The translations under genes were made by a program, and so were the position numbers. Under the pieces are notes generated by a model, which saw only the letters and a program-made list of their open reading frames with translations, was not told the DNA's origin and did no database searches. From assembly GCA_916710115.1 (NCBI GenBank), contig CAKAOY010000039.1, positions 1 through 8,929 of the forward strand: DNA of 8,929 nucleotides, given 5' to 3'. Origin of the DNA: an uncultured Bergeyella sp. Its GTDB lineage: Bacteria > Bacteroidota > Bacteroidia > Flavobacteriales > Weeksellaceae. Numbering within the stretch: position 1 is the stretch's first letter; every line of letters starts with the position of its first letter. Shown piece by piece: positions 1 to 6,376 of this stretch.

Positions 1-271
1 AAATATAGACTAATTGATATTAAAATTTTTCAGATAAAAATATTTTTTTATTTTTTGATAAATTAGTAAATATTTAATTATTAATATGTTATAAAAAAAA
101 GGATAGAAAAATATAGACTAATTGATATTAAAATTTTTCAGATAAAAATATTTTTTTATTTTTTGATAAATTAGTAAATATTTAATTATTAATATGTTAT
201 AAAAAAAAGGATAGAAAAATATAGACTAATTGATATTAAAATTTTTCAGATAAAAATATTTTTTTATTTTT
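1..271. repeat. 108-bp tandem repeat array, about 2.5 copies, upstream of acpP
   Basis: A 108-base unit runs from 1-108, again from 109-216, and a third, truncated copy covers 217-271 and merges into the acpP promoter. The anchor ATATAGACTA occurs at 3, 111 and 219, exactly 108 bases apart, and by eye the copies are essentially identical. The unit is extremely AT-rich, with long A and T runs, and has no open frame of any size. The array touches the window edge, so more copies may lie upstream. Copies 1 and 2 contain TATTTTTTG where copy 3 has TATTTTTG. This one-base difference restores the spacing of a Bacteroidota -7 element only in the copy next to acpP. Apart from the repeat and this promoter I see nothing else in the first 303 bases. 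Confidence 0.93.
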
Positions 272-272
272 G
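265..272 (+). promoter_or_regulatory. Probable -7 promoter element for the acpP operon
   Basis: TATTTTTG matches the Bacteroidota -7 consensus TAnnTTTG and lies 31 bases before the acpP ATG, giving a short leader. No clear TTG -33 element is present at the usual spacing, so the call rests on the -7 box and position. The box sits in an 18-bp perfect palindrome (264-281, TTATTTTTGCAAAAATAA), which could be an operator or simply AT-rich chance. Confidence 0.5.
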
Positions 273-303
273 CAAAAATAATTATAACTAAAATAAAAGT
301 ATT

Positions 304-543
304 ATGTCAGACATTTCATCAAGAGTAAAAGCGATTATCGTTGATAAGTTAGATGTTGAAGAAACAGAAGTAACTCCAGAAGCGAGCTTCACGAATGATT
401 TAGGAGCAGATTCTTTGGATACTGTTGAGCTTATTATGGAATTTGAAAAAGAATTTAATATCCAAATTCCTGATGACCAAGCAGAAAAAATCACTACTGT
501 AGGACATGCTATTGAGTATGTTGAAAAAACAGTAAATAAATAA
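304..543 (+). CDS. acpP: Acyl carrier protein
   Basis: This 79-residue acidic protein is the cytoplasmic carrier of growing acyl chains in type II fatty-acid synthesis. The hallmark sequence LGADSLDTVEL is at residues 33-43. Ser37 in the DSL motif is the expected attachment site for 4'-phosphopantetheine, added by holo-ACP synthase. The length and helical pattern (helix 1 near residues 3-16, helix 2 starting at Ser37, a final helix ending EYVEKT) are typical of the family. The ATG at 304 follows a purine-rich stretch; Bacteroidota often lack strong Shine-Dalgarno sites. It is the first gene of the operon, 23 bases ahead of fabF, its direct functional partner. Nothing looks damaged, and the identification is secure. 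Confidence 0.98.
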   Translation: MSDISSRVKAIIVDKLDVEETEVTPEASFTNDLGADSLDTVELIMEFEKEFNIQIPDDQAEKITTVGHAIEYVEKTVNK

Positions 544-566
544 TTTAACTTAAAAACAAAAAATCT

Positions 567-1814
567 ATGGAATTAAAAAGAGTAGTTGTAACAGGATTTG
601 GTGCGATAACACCTATTGGTAATAATGCGAAAGAATACTGGGAAGCCCTTATAAAAGGTAAGAGCGGTGCTGCTCCGATTACTCTTTTTGATTCTACGAA
701 TTTTAAAACTCGTTTCGCTTGTGAAGTGAAAGGTTATGACCCTTTGCAACACTTTGAGAAAAAAGAAGCGAAAAAAATGGATAGAAGTACTCAGCTAGGG
801 TTAGTAGCTGCCAGAGAGGCTGTTGCTCATGCCAGACTTATAGAGGATGGCGTGGATAAAACTCGTGTTGGAGTAATTTGGGGGTCTGGTATCGGTGGTC
901 TTGAAACTTTTGAAACAGAGGTTTTAGGATTTGCAAATTCTAATGGCATTCCAAGATTTAATCCGTTTTTTATTCCAAAGATGATTGCAGATATTACTCC
1001 AGGTCACATTTCTATGGAGTATGGTTTCCACGGACCTAACTATACTACGGTTTCGGCTTGTGCATCATCTACAAATGCTATTATTGATGCAAAAATGCTT
1101 ATCCAATTAGGAAAGGCAGATGTTATCGTTTGTGGTGGTTCCGAAGCGGCGGTTACAGCTAGTGGAGTAGGTGGTTTTAACGCTTTAATGGCTCTTTCTA
1201 CGAGAAATGATAGTCCAGAGACAGCTTCAAGACCATTTGATAAAGATAGAGATGGTTTTGTGCTAGGAGAAGGGGCAGGTTCTATTATTTTAGAAGAATA
1301 CGAGCACGCCGTGAAGAGAGGAGCTACTATCTATGCGGAATTGGCAGGAGCAGGTCTTTCAGCAGATGCGTACCATATGACAGCACCACATCCAGAGGGA
1401 ATAGGAGCTTATATGGTGATGAAATCTTGCTTAGAGGATGCAGGTGTAAAACCAGAAGAAGTCAATCATATTAATATGCACGGAACATCTACACCGCTTG
1501 GAGATATTGCAGAATCAGGGGCGATTGTGAAGTTGTTTGGAGAACATGCATACAATATTCAAATTAATTCTACAAAATCAATGACGGGGCATTTACTTGG
1601 TGCTGCAGGAGTTATTGAAGCAATTGCTGCATTGCACACTATTATCGAGGGGGCTGTTCCTCCTACGATTAACCATTTTACAGATGATGAGAAAATTGAT
1701 TCTCGTTTGGATTTCACATTCAATAAAGCGGTTAAGAGAGATATACAAGTAGCAATGAGTAATACTTTCGGATTCGGAGGGCATAATGCTTGTGTTCTAT
1801 TCAAAAAAATCTAA
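567..1814 (+). CDS. fabF: Beta-ketoacyl-ACP synthase II (3-oxoacyl-ACP synthase 2)
   Basis: This enzyme condenses malonyl-ACP with an acyl-ACP, releasing CO2, to extend the chain by two carbons in the cytoplasm. The 415-residue product has the normal length. It opens with the thiolase-fold start RVVVTGFGAITPIG. The catalytic triad is visible: Cys165 in VSACASSTN, His305 in NMHGTSTPLGD and His342 in KSMTGHLLGAAG, with conserved Lys337 just before. The glycine-rich GFGGHN loop near residues 402-407 is intact. It directly follows acpP, which encodes its carrier substrate, an arrangement common across bacteria. Its 3' end overlaps a possible upstream rnc start at 1790, but the preferred rnc start at 1826 leaves 11 bases between the genes. 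FabB is the main alternative family member; overall similarity and the acpP neighbour favour FabF. Confidence 0.97.
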   Translation: MELKRVVVTGFGAITPIGNNAKEYWEALIKGKSGAAPITLFDSTNFKTRFACEVKGYDPLQHFEKKEAKKMDRSTQLGLVAAREAVAHARLIEDGVDKTRVGVIWGSGIGGLETFETEVLGFANSNGIPRFNPFFIPKMIADITPGHISMEYGFHGPNYTTVSACASSTNAIIDAKMLIQLGKADVIVCGGSEAAVTASGVGGFNALMALSTRNDSPETASRPFDKDRDGFVLGEGAGSIILEEYEHAVKRGATIYAELAGAGLSADAYHMTAPHPEGIGAYMVMKSCLEDAGVKPEEVNHINMHGTSTPLGDIAESGAIVKLFGEHAYNIQINSTKSMTGHLLGAAGVIEAIAALHTIIEGAVPPTINHFTDDEKIDSRLDFTFNKAVKRDIQVAMSNTFGFGGHNACVLFKKI

Positions 1815-1825
1815 AAAATATCGGT

Positions 1826-2587
1826 ATGAGATTTCCGAAGTTTGTTCTGAAATTGCCGATTTTTTCATCAAAAAAAAATAAGAAGAAAAAACCGATTTAT
1901 TCAGGTGAAGATTTTAAATTTGTATCCGAGATGCAGAGTATTATAGGATACGAAATAAAGAATATTCGTTTGTTTCATGAGGCTTTTTCTCTGAAATCTA
2001 CCTATAAAAGAAATTACCAAAAAACTTACGAGAGATTAGAATTTTTGGGCGATTCTGTATTGAGTACCATTATTTCGTCATATTTGTTTTTGAATTATCC
2101 AAAAGCAAATGAAGGGCAGATGACACAACTAAAATCTAAAATTGTTAATCGTAAAACGCTTAATCAGATAGGAGATAAGTTCCAATTAACTAAATTTTTA
2201 CCAAAGGATAAATGTTCTACTTCGTGGGGAAATAATATTTCTGGAAATCTTATAGAAGCTTTGATAGGTGCTATTTTCTTAGATACTGATTTTGAGAATT
2301 GCCGAAAGGTCGTATTAGAAAGAATTTTCAGTAATGAGGAAATTAATAATTTGGTAAATCAAGTAGCGTCGTACAAATCATTACTTTTAGAGTGGTCTCA
2401 GAAAGATAAAAAACAACTTGAATATCAGACATTTCAAGAAGGAGAGGGTAAGAATATTACTTTTAGGGCTATTGTTGTTATTGAAGGGCAACAAGTATCT
2501 AGTGCCATGGCGCTTTCTAAGAAAAAAGCAGAAGAACAGGCAGCAGAGATAGCATATCGTGTACTAAACGATATAAAAGAGAATTAA
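1826..2587 (+). CDS. rnc: Ribonuclease III
   Basis: This double-strand-specific endoribonuclease processes rRNA precursors and structured mRNAs. I chose the ATG at 1826 (253 residues). An in-frame ATG at 1790 would add 12 residues but lies inside fabF. A lysine-rich N-terminal stretch (residues 16-22) precedes the nuclease domain. The signature ERLEFLGDSVLS begins at residue 69, with Glu69, Glu72 and Asp76 at the spacing of E. coli Glu38, Glu41 and Asp45. In the second metal-binding segment, NLIEALIGAIFLD, Glu144 matches E. coli Glu117, but Asn141 sits where E. coli has Asp114. Asp76 and Glu144, the residues regarded as essential, are kept. A double-stranded RNA-binding domain covers about 182-248 and ends in the KKKAEEQAA motif. 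The gene sits mid-operon and stops 11 bases before the next start. Confidence 0.95.
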   Translation: MRFPKFVLKLPIFSSKKNKKKKPIYSGEDFKFVSEMQSIIGYEIKNIRLFHEAFSLKSTYKRNYQKTYERLEFLGDSVLSTIISSYLFLNYPKANEGQMTQLKSKIVNRKTLNQIGDKFQLTKFLPKDKCSTSWGNNISGNLIEALIGAIFLDTDFENCRKVVLERIFSNEEINNLVNQVASYKSLLLEWSQKDKKQLEYQTFQEGEGKNITFRAIVVIEGQQVSSAMALSKKKAEEQAAEIAYRVLNDIKEN

Positions 2588-2598
2588 AATAATATATA

Positions 2599-3069
2599 AT
2601 GAAAAAGCGGTTTTCTTTATTTAATGATACTGATAATGAACCGATTAGTATAGGATTAGCTCGTTTAGTTAAATTTTTACAGCCCCATATATTGTTTTTT
2701 CAGATAAATAGTCAGAAAAACATGAGATATCAGCGAAAGAGGGATTTGGAGGTGTTTTCAGAATATTATCGCTACGACCATATTGTATTTGAGGCTCATC
2801 AGCCAAATTGGAAAAATAAAATCTTATTCATACAGAATAAAAATTCAAATTGTACGAAAATCAAAGAAATAGATAGATTATTTGTGGAGGAGACGGAGGA
2901 TAACTATCTCCTTGATAAATATACTGATGTGGAATATTTGGTAAAAACTTCAAATAATATTCGGAATTTTTCACTAATTTCGTTACCTGAAAATTTATTT
3001 TTTCAGATACAACCATATGAGTTAGAACCAGATAACGAACTTTATAAAATAATACAATATTATGAGTAA
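2599..3069 (+). CDS. IPExxxVDY-family small protein of unknown function
   Basis: This 156-residue protein has no signal peptide and no membrane segment, and is rich in aromatic and charged residues. I assign it to the IPExxxVDY family of Flavobacteriia mainly because that family characteristically lies between rnc and pyk. The name-giving motif seems degenerate here: LDKYTDVEY near residues 105-113 aligns with I-P-E-x-x-x-V-D-Y, keeping only the V-[DE]-Y end. A SLPENLFF segment follows near residues 128-135. The function is not known and I infer none beyond co-expression with its neighbours. Its last codons overlap the pyk start by 8 bases (ATGAGTAA), which suggests translational coupling to pyruvate kinase. 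The reading frame is intact. Confidence 0.75.
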   Translation: MKKRFSLFNDTDNEPISIGLARLVKFLQPHILFFQINSQKNMRYQRKRDLEVFSEYYRYDHIVFEAHQPNWKNKILFIQNKNSNCTKIKEIDRLFVEETEDNYLLDKYTDVEYLVKTSNNIRNFSLISLPENLFFQIQPYELEPDNELYKIIQYYE

Positions 3070-4510
3070 GAATTTGAAGAGAACAAAATTGATAGCTACA
3101 TTAGGTCCTGCGTCGTCTAATCGCGAAACGATGATTGAACTTATCAAGGCGGGGGTAGATGTATTCAGAATAAATTTCTCTCATGCAGATTATGATTTGG
3201 TGAGAAAAAATGTGGAAACTATTCGCGAAATTAATAAAGATTTTGGGTATTCCGTAGGTATTTTAGGCGATTTGCAAGGTCCTAAATTACGAGTAGGAGT
3301 AGTTAAGGAAGGCTCTTATCTCAATCAAGGGGATATTCTTACTTTTACTAATGAGGAAATAGAGGGAGATTCCACACGAGTTTATATGACTTATCAGCAG
3401 TTTCCAAAAGATGTAAAGGTGGGAGAAAGAATTCTAATTGATGATGGAAAACTGGTTTTAGAAGTTGTAGAAACCAACGAAAAGGATACTGTAAAGGCAA
3501 AAACAATACAAGGAGGAGTGCTTAGTTCTAAAAAAGGAGTTAATCTACCTAACACCAACGTATCTCTTCCTGCACTTACCAAAAAGGATATCCAAGATGC
3601 TAATTTTATGTTGGATTTAGAGTTGGATTGGATAGCCTTATCTTTCGTGAGACACGCCCAAGATATTATAGATTTAAAAGAACTTATACATAATCATCCA
3701 AAGGGAAAAAACTTTAAAACACCGATTATTGCTAAAATAGAAAAACCAGAAGGTGTAAAAAATATTGACGAAATACTTGAGTATTGTGATGGGTTGATGG
3801 TGGCTCGTGGAGACCTTGGGGTAGAAGTTCCTATGGAAGAGGTGCCTGCTATCCAGAAAAATTTGGTGGCAAAAGCAAGAGCATATGCTAAGCCCGTAAT
3901 CATTGCTACTCAGATGATGGAAACAATGATTAATAGCCTTACGCCAACTCGTGCTGAGGTAAATGATGTTGCCAACTCAGTACTTGATGGTGCCGATGCT
4001 GTAATGCTTTCGGGGGAAACTTCCGTTGGAAAATATCCTGTGGAGGTAGTGAAAAATATGACTAAAATCATCAAAAAAGCTGAGGATTCCGAATATTATA
4101 AAAACTCAATTATTGCAACATCGGATATTAACCACGAAAATACTGATAGATTTATTACTGATAGAATTTGTCTTGCTGCCGTAAGAATCGCCAAAACAAC
4201 TAATGTAGAGGCTATCATTACGATGACTTACTCAGGATATTCAGCAATGAGGATTTCTTCCTATCGTCCGAATGCTCATATTATTGTGTATAGTTCAAAT
4301 AAGAGGGTTATCACGATGCTAAATCTTATTTGGGGGGTTCGTGCCTTTTTCTATGATTTACAAAAATCTACCGATGAGACGATTATTCAAGTCAATACGC
4401 TCACTTATCATAATGGTTTTGTTCAACAAGGAGACATAGTGGTCAATATCAATGCTACACCAGTGTATGAGGGAGGTAAGACTAATACATTACGACTGAC
4501 TACTATTTAA
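3062..4510 (+). CDS. pyk: Pyruvate kinase
   Basis: Pyruvate kinase transfers phosphate from phosphoenolpyruvate to ADP, the last, ATP-yielding step of glycolysis, in the cytoplasm. The 482-residue product is full length. Visible motifs are KLIATLGPASS (residues 9-19), FRINFSHADY (35-44, with Arg36 and Asn38), GDLQGPKLRVG (69-79), the active-site stretch IIAKIEKPEGV (222-232, with Lys225 and the metal ligand Glu227), ARGDLGVE (248-255, metal ligand Asp251) and IATQMMETM (281-289, Thr283). The C-terminal domain with TYSGYSAMRISSYRP follows. Position 75, in GPKLRVG, is Lys. In this family Glu at that site goes with dependence on potassium and Lys with independence, so I infer a potassium-independent enzyme. 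It is the last operon gene and is followed within a few bases by a terminator. Confidence 0.97.
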   Translation: MSKNLKRTKLIATLGPASSNRETMIELIKAGVDVFRINFSHADYDLVRKNVETIREINKDFGYSVGILGDLQGPKLRVGVVKEGSYLNQGDILTFTNEEIEGDSTRVYMTYQQFPKDVKVGERILIDDGKLVLEVVETNEKDTVKAKTIQGGVLSSKKGVNLPNTNVSLPALTKKDIQDANFMLDLELDWIALSFVRHAQDIIDLKELIHNHPKGKNFKTPIIAKIEKPEGVKNIDEILEYCDGLMVARGDLGVEVPMEEVPAIQKNLVAKARAYAKPVIIATQMMETMINSLTPTRAEVNDVANSVLDGADAVMLSGETSVGKYPVEVVKNMTKIIKKAEDSEYYKNSIIATSDINHENTDRFITDRICLAAVRIAKTTNVEAIITMTYSGYSAMRISSYRPNAHIIVYSSNKRVITMLNLIWGVRAFFYDLQKSTDETIIQVNTLTYHNGFVQQGDIVVNINATPVYEGGKTNTLRLTTI

Positions 4511-4514
4511 AAAT

Positions 4515-4547
4515 AAAGAAGCAATCCAAATTAGGTTGCTTCTTTTT
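4515..4547. terminator. Bidirectional intrinsic terminator between convergent pyk and the TlpA-like gene
   Basis: The arms AAAGAAGCAATC (4515-4526) and GGTTGCTTCTTT (4534-4545) form a 12-bp stem with one G-U pair and a 7-base loop, followed by a short T run to 4547. The A-rich sequence on the left arm side supplies a T run for the opposite strand. It starts 4 bases after the pyk stop and ends 5 bases before the stop of the convergent gene, as expected for a shared terminator. Confidence 0.88.
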
Positions 4548-4552
4548 GTTTG

Positions 4553-6055
4553 TTATTTCGTAGGTTCTAATTCTTTTATTTGGAAATCTGATGCCTGTGG
4601 AGCAAAGTCTGAATTTTGCTTTATGATACCTGTAAGTCTTTGTAGCTCAATTAACAATTCAGGGTCTTCAATTTTAAAGAACTTACGGCCGTATAGTTTT
4701 CCATTTTTATCCAATATCAAAATTGTAGGAAGATTAAAGGAATATAAACCAATTTTATAAGCTTCTCTGGAATTAATACCACCATCTAAATAATAATGTT
4801 CTCCACTAATACCATTTAGCAAAGATTTACTTGTCTTCTCAAATTGTTGTTTTGTGTCATCTACATTGATGAAGGCAAAATTAAGTTTAGATTTAAAGGC
4901 ATTGTTAATTTCCTTTAATATAGGTATCATTGTGATAGAAATATTCGGCGTGTATGAAGCGTAGAAGATTACCAAAGTAGGTTTTCCTTTTGCTACCTCA
5001 TTGAAATTAAAGTTTTTGTTACCTTTTAATACATTTAAATTAAGAGAATTACCAGCTTTTTCACCCATTCGTGCAATTTGGAGTTGCTTTAATTCATCTT
5101 TCACCTTAGAAGTCGTAAGTCCATCGATGATTTTATGGATTTTATCATAATTTTTCATATTGTTGGGCCTCAAATCATACTCCGAAAGGGTATAGGAGAG
5201 TAGGTAATCTCTTTCCAATGGACTGATATCTTTCCTTGTTTTCAGAAATTCTAAAAATAACTCCGAAATAACTATTTTGTCATTCCCTTGTTTAAGAAGT
5301 TTAGGTTGAGCAAATTTTTGAAAATCATTATTGAGTAATCTTAATTCAAATTGTCTAAACTCGGGGAATTCCGCTACCATTTTATCTCTGTCTTTCAGTA
5401 TCTCATTTTTCAAATCATTAAAATGCTTAGAAACCTTGAAATTCGGTTGGTTAGTAACCATCTTATGCCCCATTTCGTAGATATCTAATAATGACAATAG
5501 GAGTACTTTATGTTTCGTATCAATATAATTGATAACTTCTTTATCTGGGTTAAGTTGCTTAGAAAGTCGATTTGAGGTATTGTCTAAATCCTTTTTTATC
5601 TTATTAAATTCTACCAAAAAGTTTTTTTCATCTTTCCCTACGAGGTGTTCTATATTGATTTTATTTTTGTACTCTCTGAAATATTCATCGATTTTATTGA
5701 TAAAATCATTATTGGCCTTCGTCTTTCCATCTTCACCGAATTTCGCATTCATAGGAAAGCTCTCTGCATCGCCCGACATACTTACCGCATCGCCTTGTTT
5801 TAGGTAATAAGTAGCGGTGTTCCCTCCATAAGTCAATAAATAAAGTCCATTTTTAGGAATTTCAAATTCCATTTTAAAATGTCCATTCTTGTCTATCGGA
5901 GCATTCACAATAGGCAATGTATTCGCACTTGCCATCTCTATTACTTCCAATCTTTCTAAGGGATTAGCGTTCTTTATACTGCCTTCTATTTCTACCGATT
6001 TTGAGCAGGATACTACGGAAATCGCTACCCCCAGCCATACTAAAATTTTATTCAT
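4553..6055 (-). CDS. DUF4369/TlpA-type thioredoxin-fold lipoprotein lacking the CxxC motif
   Basis: The 500-residue product starts with a lipoprotein signal peptide whose lipobox ends VVSC, so Cys17 should be lipidated and the protein anchored in the envelope. Residues about 21-110 resemble the beta-rich DUF4369 domain that often precedes Bacteroidota TlpA-like proteins. A helical, charged region follows (about 112-335). Residues about 350-475 form a thioredoxin fold: KGKPTLVIFYAS at 356-367, and FNLPTILILDKNGK at 440-453 with the expected cis-proline at 443. Where relatives carry W-C-x-x-C this protein reads Y-T-P-N-I (368-372). Cys17 is the only cysteine I can find, so thiol-disulfide exchange at the usual site is ruled out. 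A binding or structural role is inferred; the substrate is unknown. It is a single gene, convergent with pyk and with its own promoter. Confidence 0.88.
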   Translation of the reverse strand: MNKILVWLGVAISVVSCSKSVEIEGSIKNANPLERLEVIEMASANTLPIVNAPIDKNGHFKMEFEIPKNGLYLLTYGGNTATYYLKQGDAVSMSGDAESFPMNAKFGEDGKTKANNDFINKIDEYFREYKNKINIEHLVGKDEKNFLVEFNKIKKDLDNTSNRLSKQLNPDKEVINYIDTKHKVLLLSLLDIYEMGHKMVTNQPNFKVSKHFNDLKNEILKDRDKMVAEFPEFRQFELRLLNNDFQKFAQPKLLKQGNDKIVISELFLEFLKTRKDISPLERDYLLSYTLSEYDLRPNNMKNYDKIHKIIDGLTTSKVKDELKQLQIARMGEKAGNSLNLNVLKGNKNFNFNEVAKGKPTLVIFYASYTPNISITMIPILKEINNAFKSKLNFAFINVDDTKQQFEKTSKSLLNGISGEHYYLDGGINSREAYKIGLYSFNLPTILILDKNGKLYGRKFFKIEDPELLIELQRLTGIIKQNSDFAPQASDFQIKELEPTK

Positions 6056-6072
6056 TACTGATATTTTTCTTG

Positions 6073-6080
6073 CAAAGATA
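6073..6080 (-). promoter_or_regulatory. Probable -7 promoter element for the TlpA-like lipoprotein gene
   Basis: On the minus strand TATCTTTG matches TAnnTTTG and lies 17 bases upstream of the ATG, implying a very short leader. A TTG on the same strand (6107-6105) is 24 bases further upstream, somewhat wider than the usual -33/-7 spacing, so the -33 element is uncertain. Confidence 0.55.
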
Positions 6081-6154
6081 ATAATTAATATGATTAATAG
6101 TTATCAATGATAGTTTTTTATAAATAATACTAACGAATATTAATAAAAAATCAC

Positions 6155-6162
6155 TAAATTTG
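6155..6162 (+). promoter_or_regulatory. Probable -7 promoter element for the leader ORF and methyltransferase
   Basis: TAAATTTG matches the Bacteroidota TAnnTTTG element and lies 23 bases before the leader ATG at 6186. I find no matching TTG -33 box at the normal spacing. No equivalent TAnnTTTG occurs between 6260 and 6376, so methyltransferase transcription probably also starts here and passes through the leader and hairpin. Confidence 0.5.
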
Positions 6163-6185
6163 CGAAAGATTTAACAAAAAAACTT

Positions 6186-6260
6186 ATGAAAAATTTGCAT
6201 AATTCAATAAAAAGTTTAGGCTTGGCTTGGCTTGGCTTGGCTTGGCTTGGCTTGGCTTAA
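6186..6260 (+). CDS. Leader peptide ORF (24 codons) containing the GGCTT repeats
   Basis: The ATG at 6186 opens a 24-codon frame that begins MKNLHNSIKSL and continues with the repeated residues G-L-A-W-L, ending at TAA 6258-6260 directly after the repeat tract. It is placed well behind a -7 promoter element and ahead of a strong hairpin (6287-6336), the arrangement of an attenuator leader. The peptide contains two Trp, six Leu after the repeat begins (seven counting the residue just before it), and several Gly and Ala codons, but these follow from the repeat sequence itself, so I do not claim amino-acid sensing. Because the unit is 5 bases, each gain or loss changes the frame after the repeats. 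At 9 or 6 copies the frame would continue, open, to 6384. That the ORF is translated is inferred from position only. Confidence 0.5.
   Translation: MKNLHNSIKSLGLAWLGLAWLGLA
6219..6258. repeat. Pentanucleotide simple-sequence repeat, (GGCTT)8
   Basis: Eight perfect, uninterrupted copies of GGCTT lie inside the leader ORF. Perfect short tandem repeats whose unit is not a multiple of three are prone to slipped-strand copy-number change and shift the reading frame. The site is about 120 bases upstream of a DNA methyltransferase, a gene class often controlled by phase variation in other bacteria. Confidence 0.97.
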
Positions 6261-6286
6261 ATCACTAAACTTCTTTTTATATACAG

Positions 6287-6336
6287 AAAGAACTCTCTCC
6301 CCTATGCGGTCTGGTGGTTTGGGGAGAGGGTTCTTT
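6287..6336 (+). promoter_or_regulatory. Strong leader hairpin, possible attenuator or terminator
   Basis: The arms AAAGAACTCTCTCCCC (6287-6302) and GGGGAGAGGGTTCTTT (6321-6336) pair along all 16 positions with a single G-U pair around an 18-base loop. Three further pairs (6283-6285 with 6338-6340) follow after one mismatch. The right arm ends in TTCTTT and runs into GTGTTTG, a modest U-rich tail, so it may terminate transcription or act as a folded block. It lies between the leader stop (6260) and the methyltransferase start (6377). A ribosome that stops at 6260 would leave it free to form; one that reads through would melt it. Confidence 0.75.
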
Positions 6337-6376
6337 GTGTTTGAGGGGGTAGTGTTTAACCCTAGATCCGTGAGAA

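Noticed and set aside
1790..1825. Upstream in-frame ATG for ribonuclease III at 1790
   Set aside because: It lies within the fabF coding region and the extra 12 residues show no family similarity; the ATG at 1826 just after the fabF stop is more likely.
5366..5371. GAATTC site in the TlpA-like gene as a meaningful methylase target
   Set aside because: About two such sites are expected by chance in a sequence of this length, and the specificity of the methyltransferase is not known.
6186..6260. Leader peptide as a tryptophan or leucine sensor of a biosynthetic operon
   Set aside because: The Trp and Leu codons are forced by the GGCTT repeat, and no amino-acid biosynthesis gene follows; kept only as an alternative origin for the hairpin.
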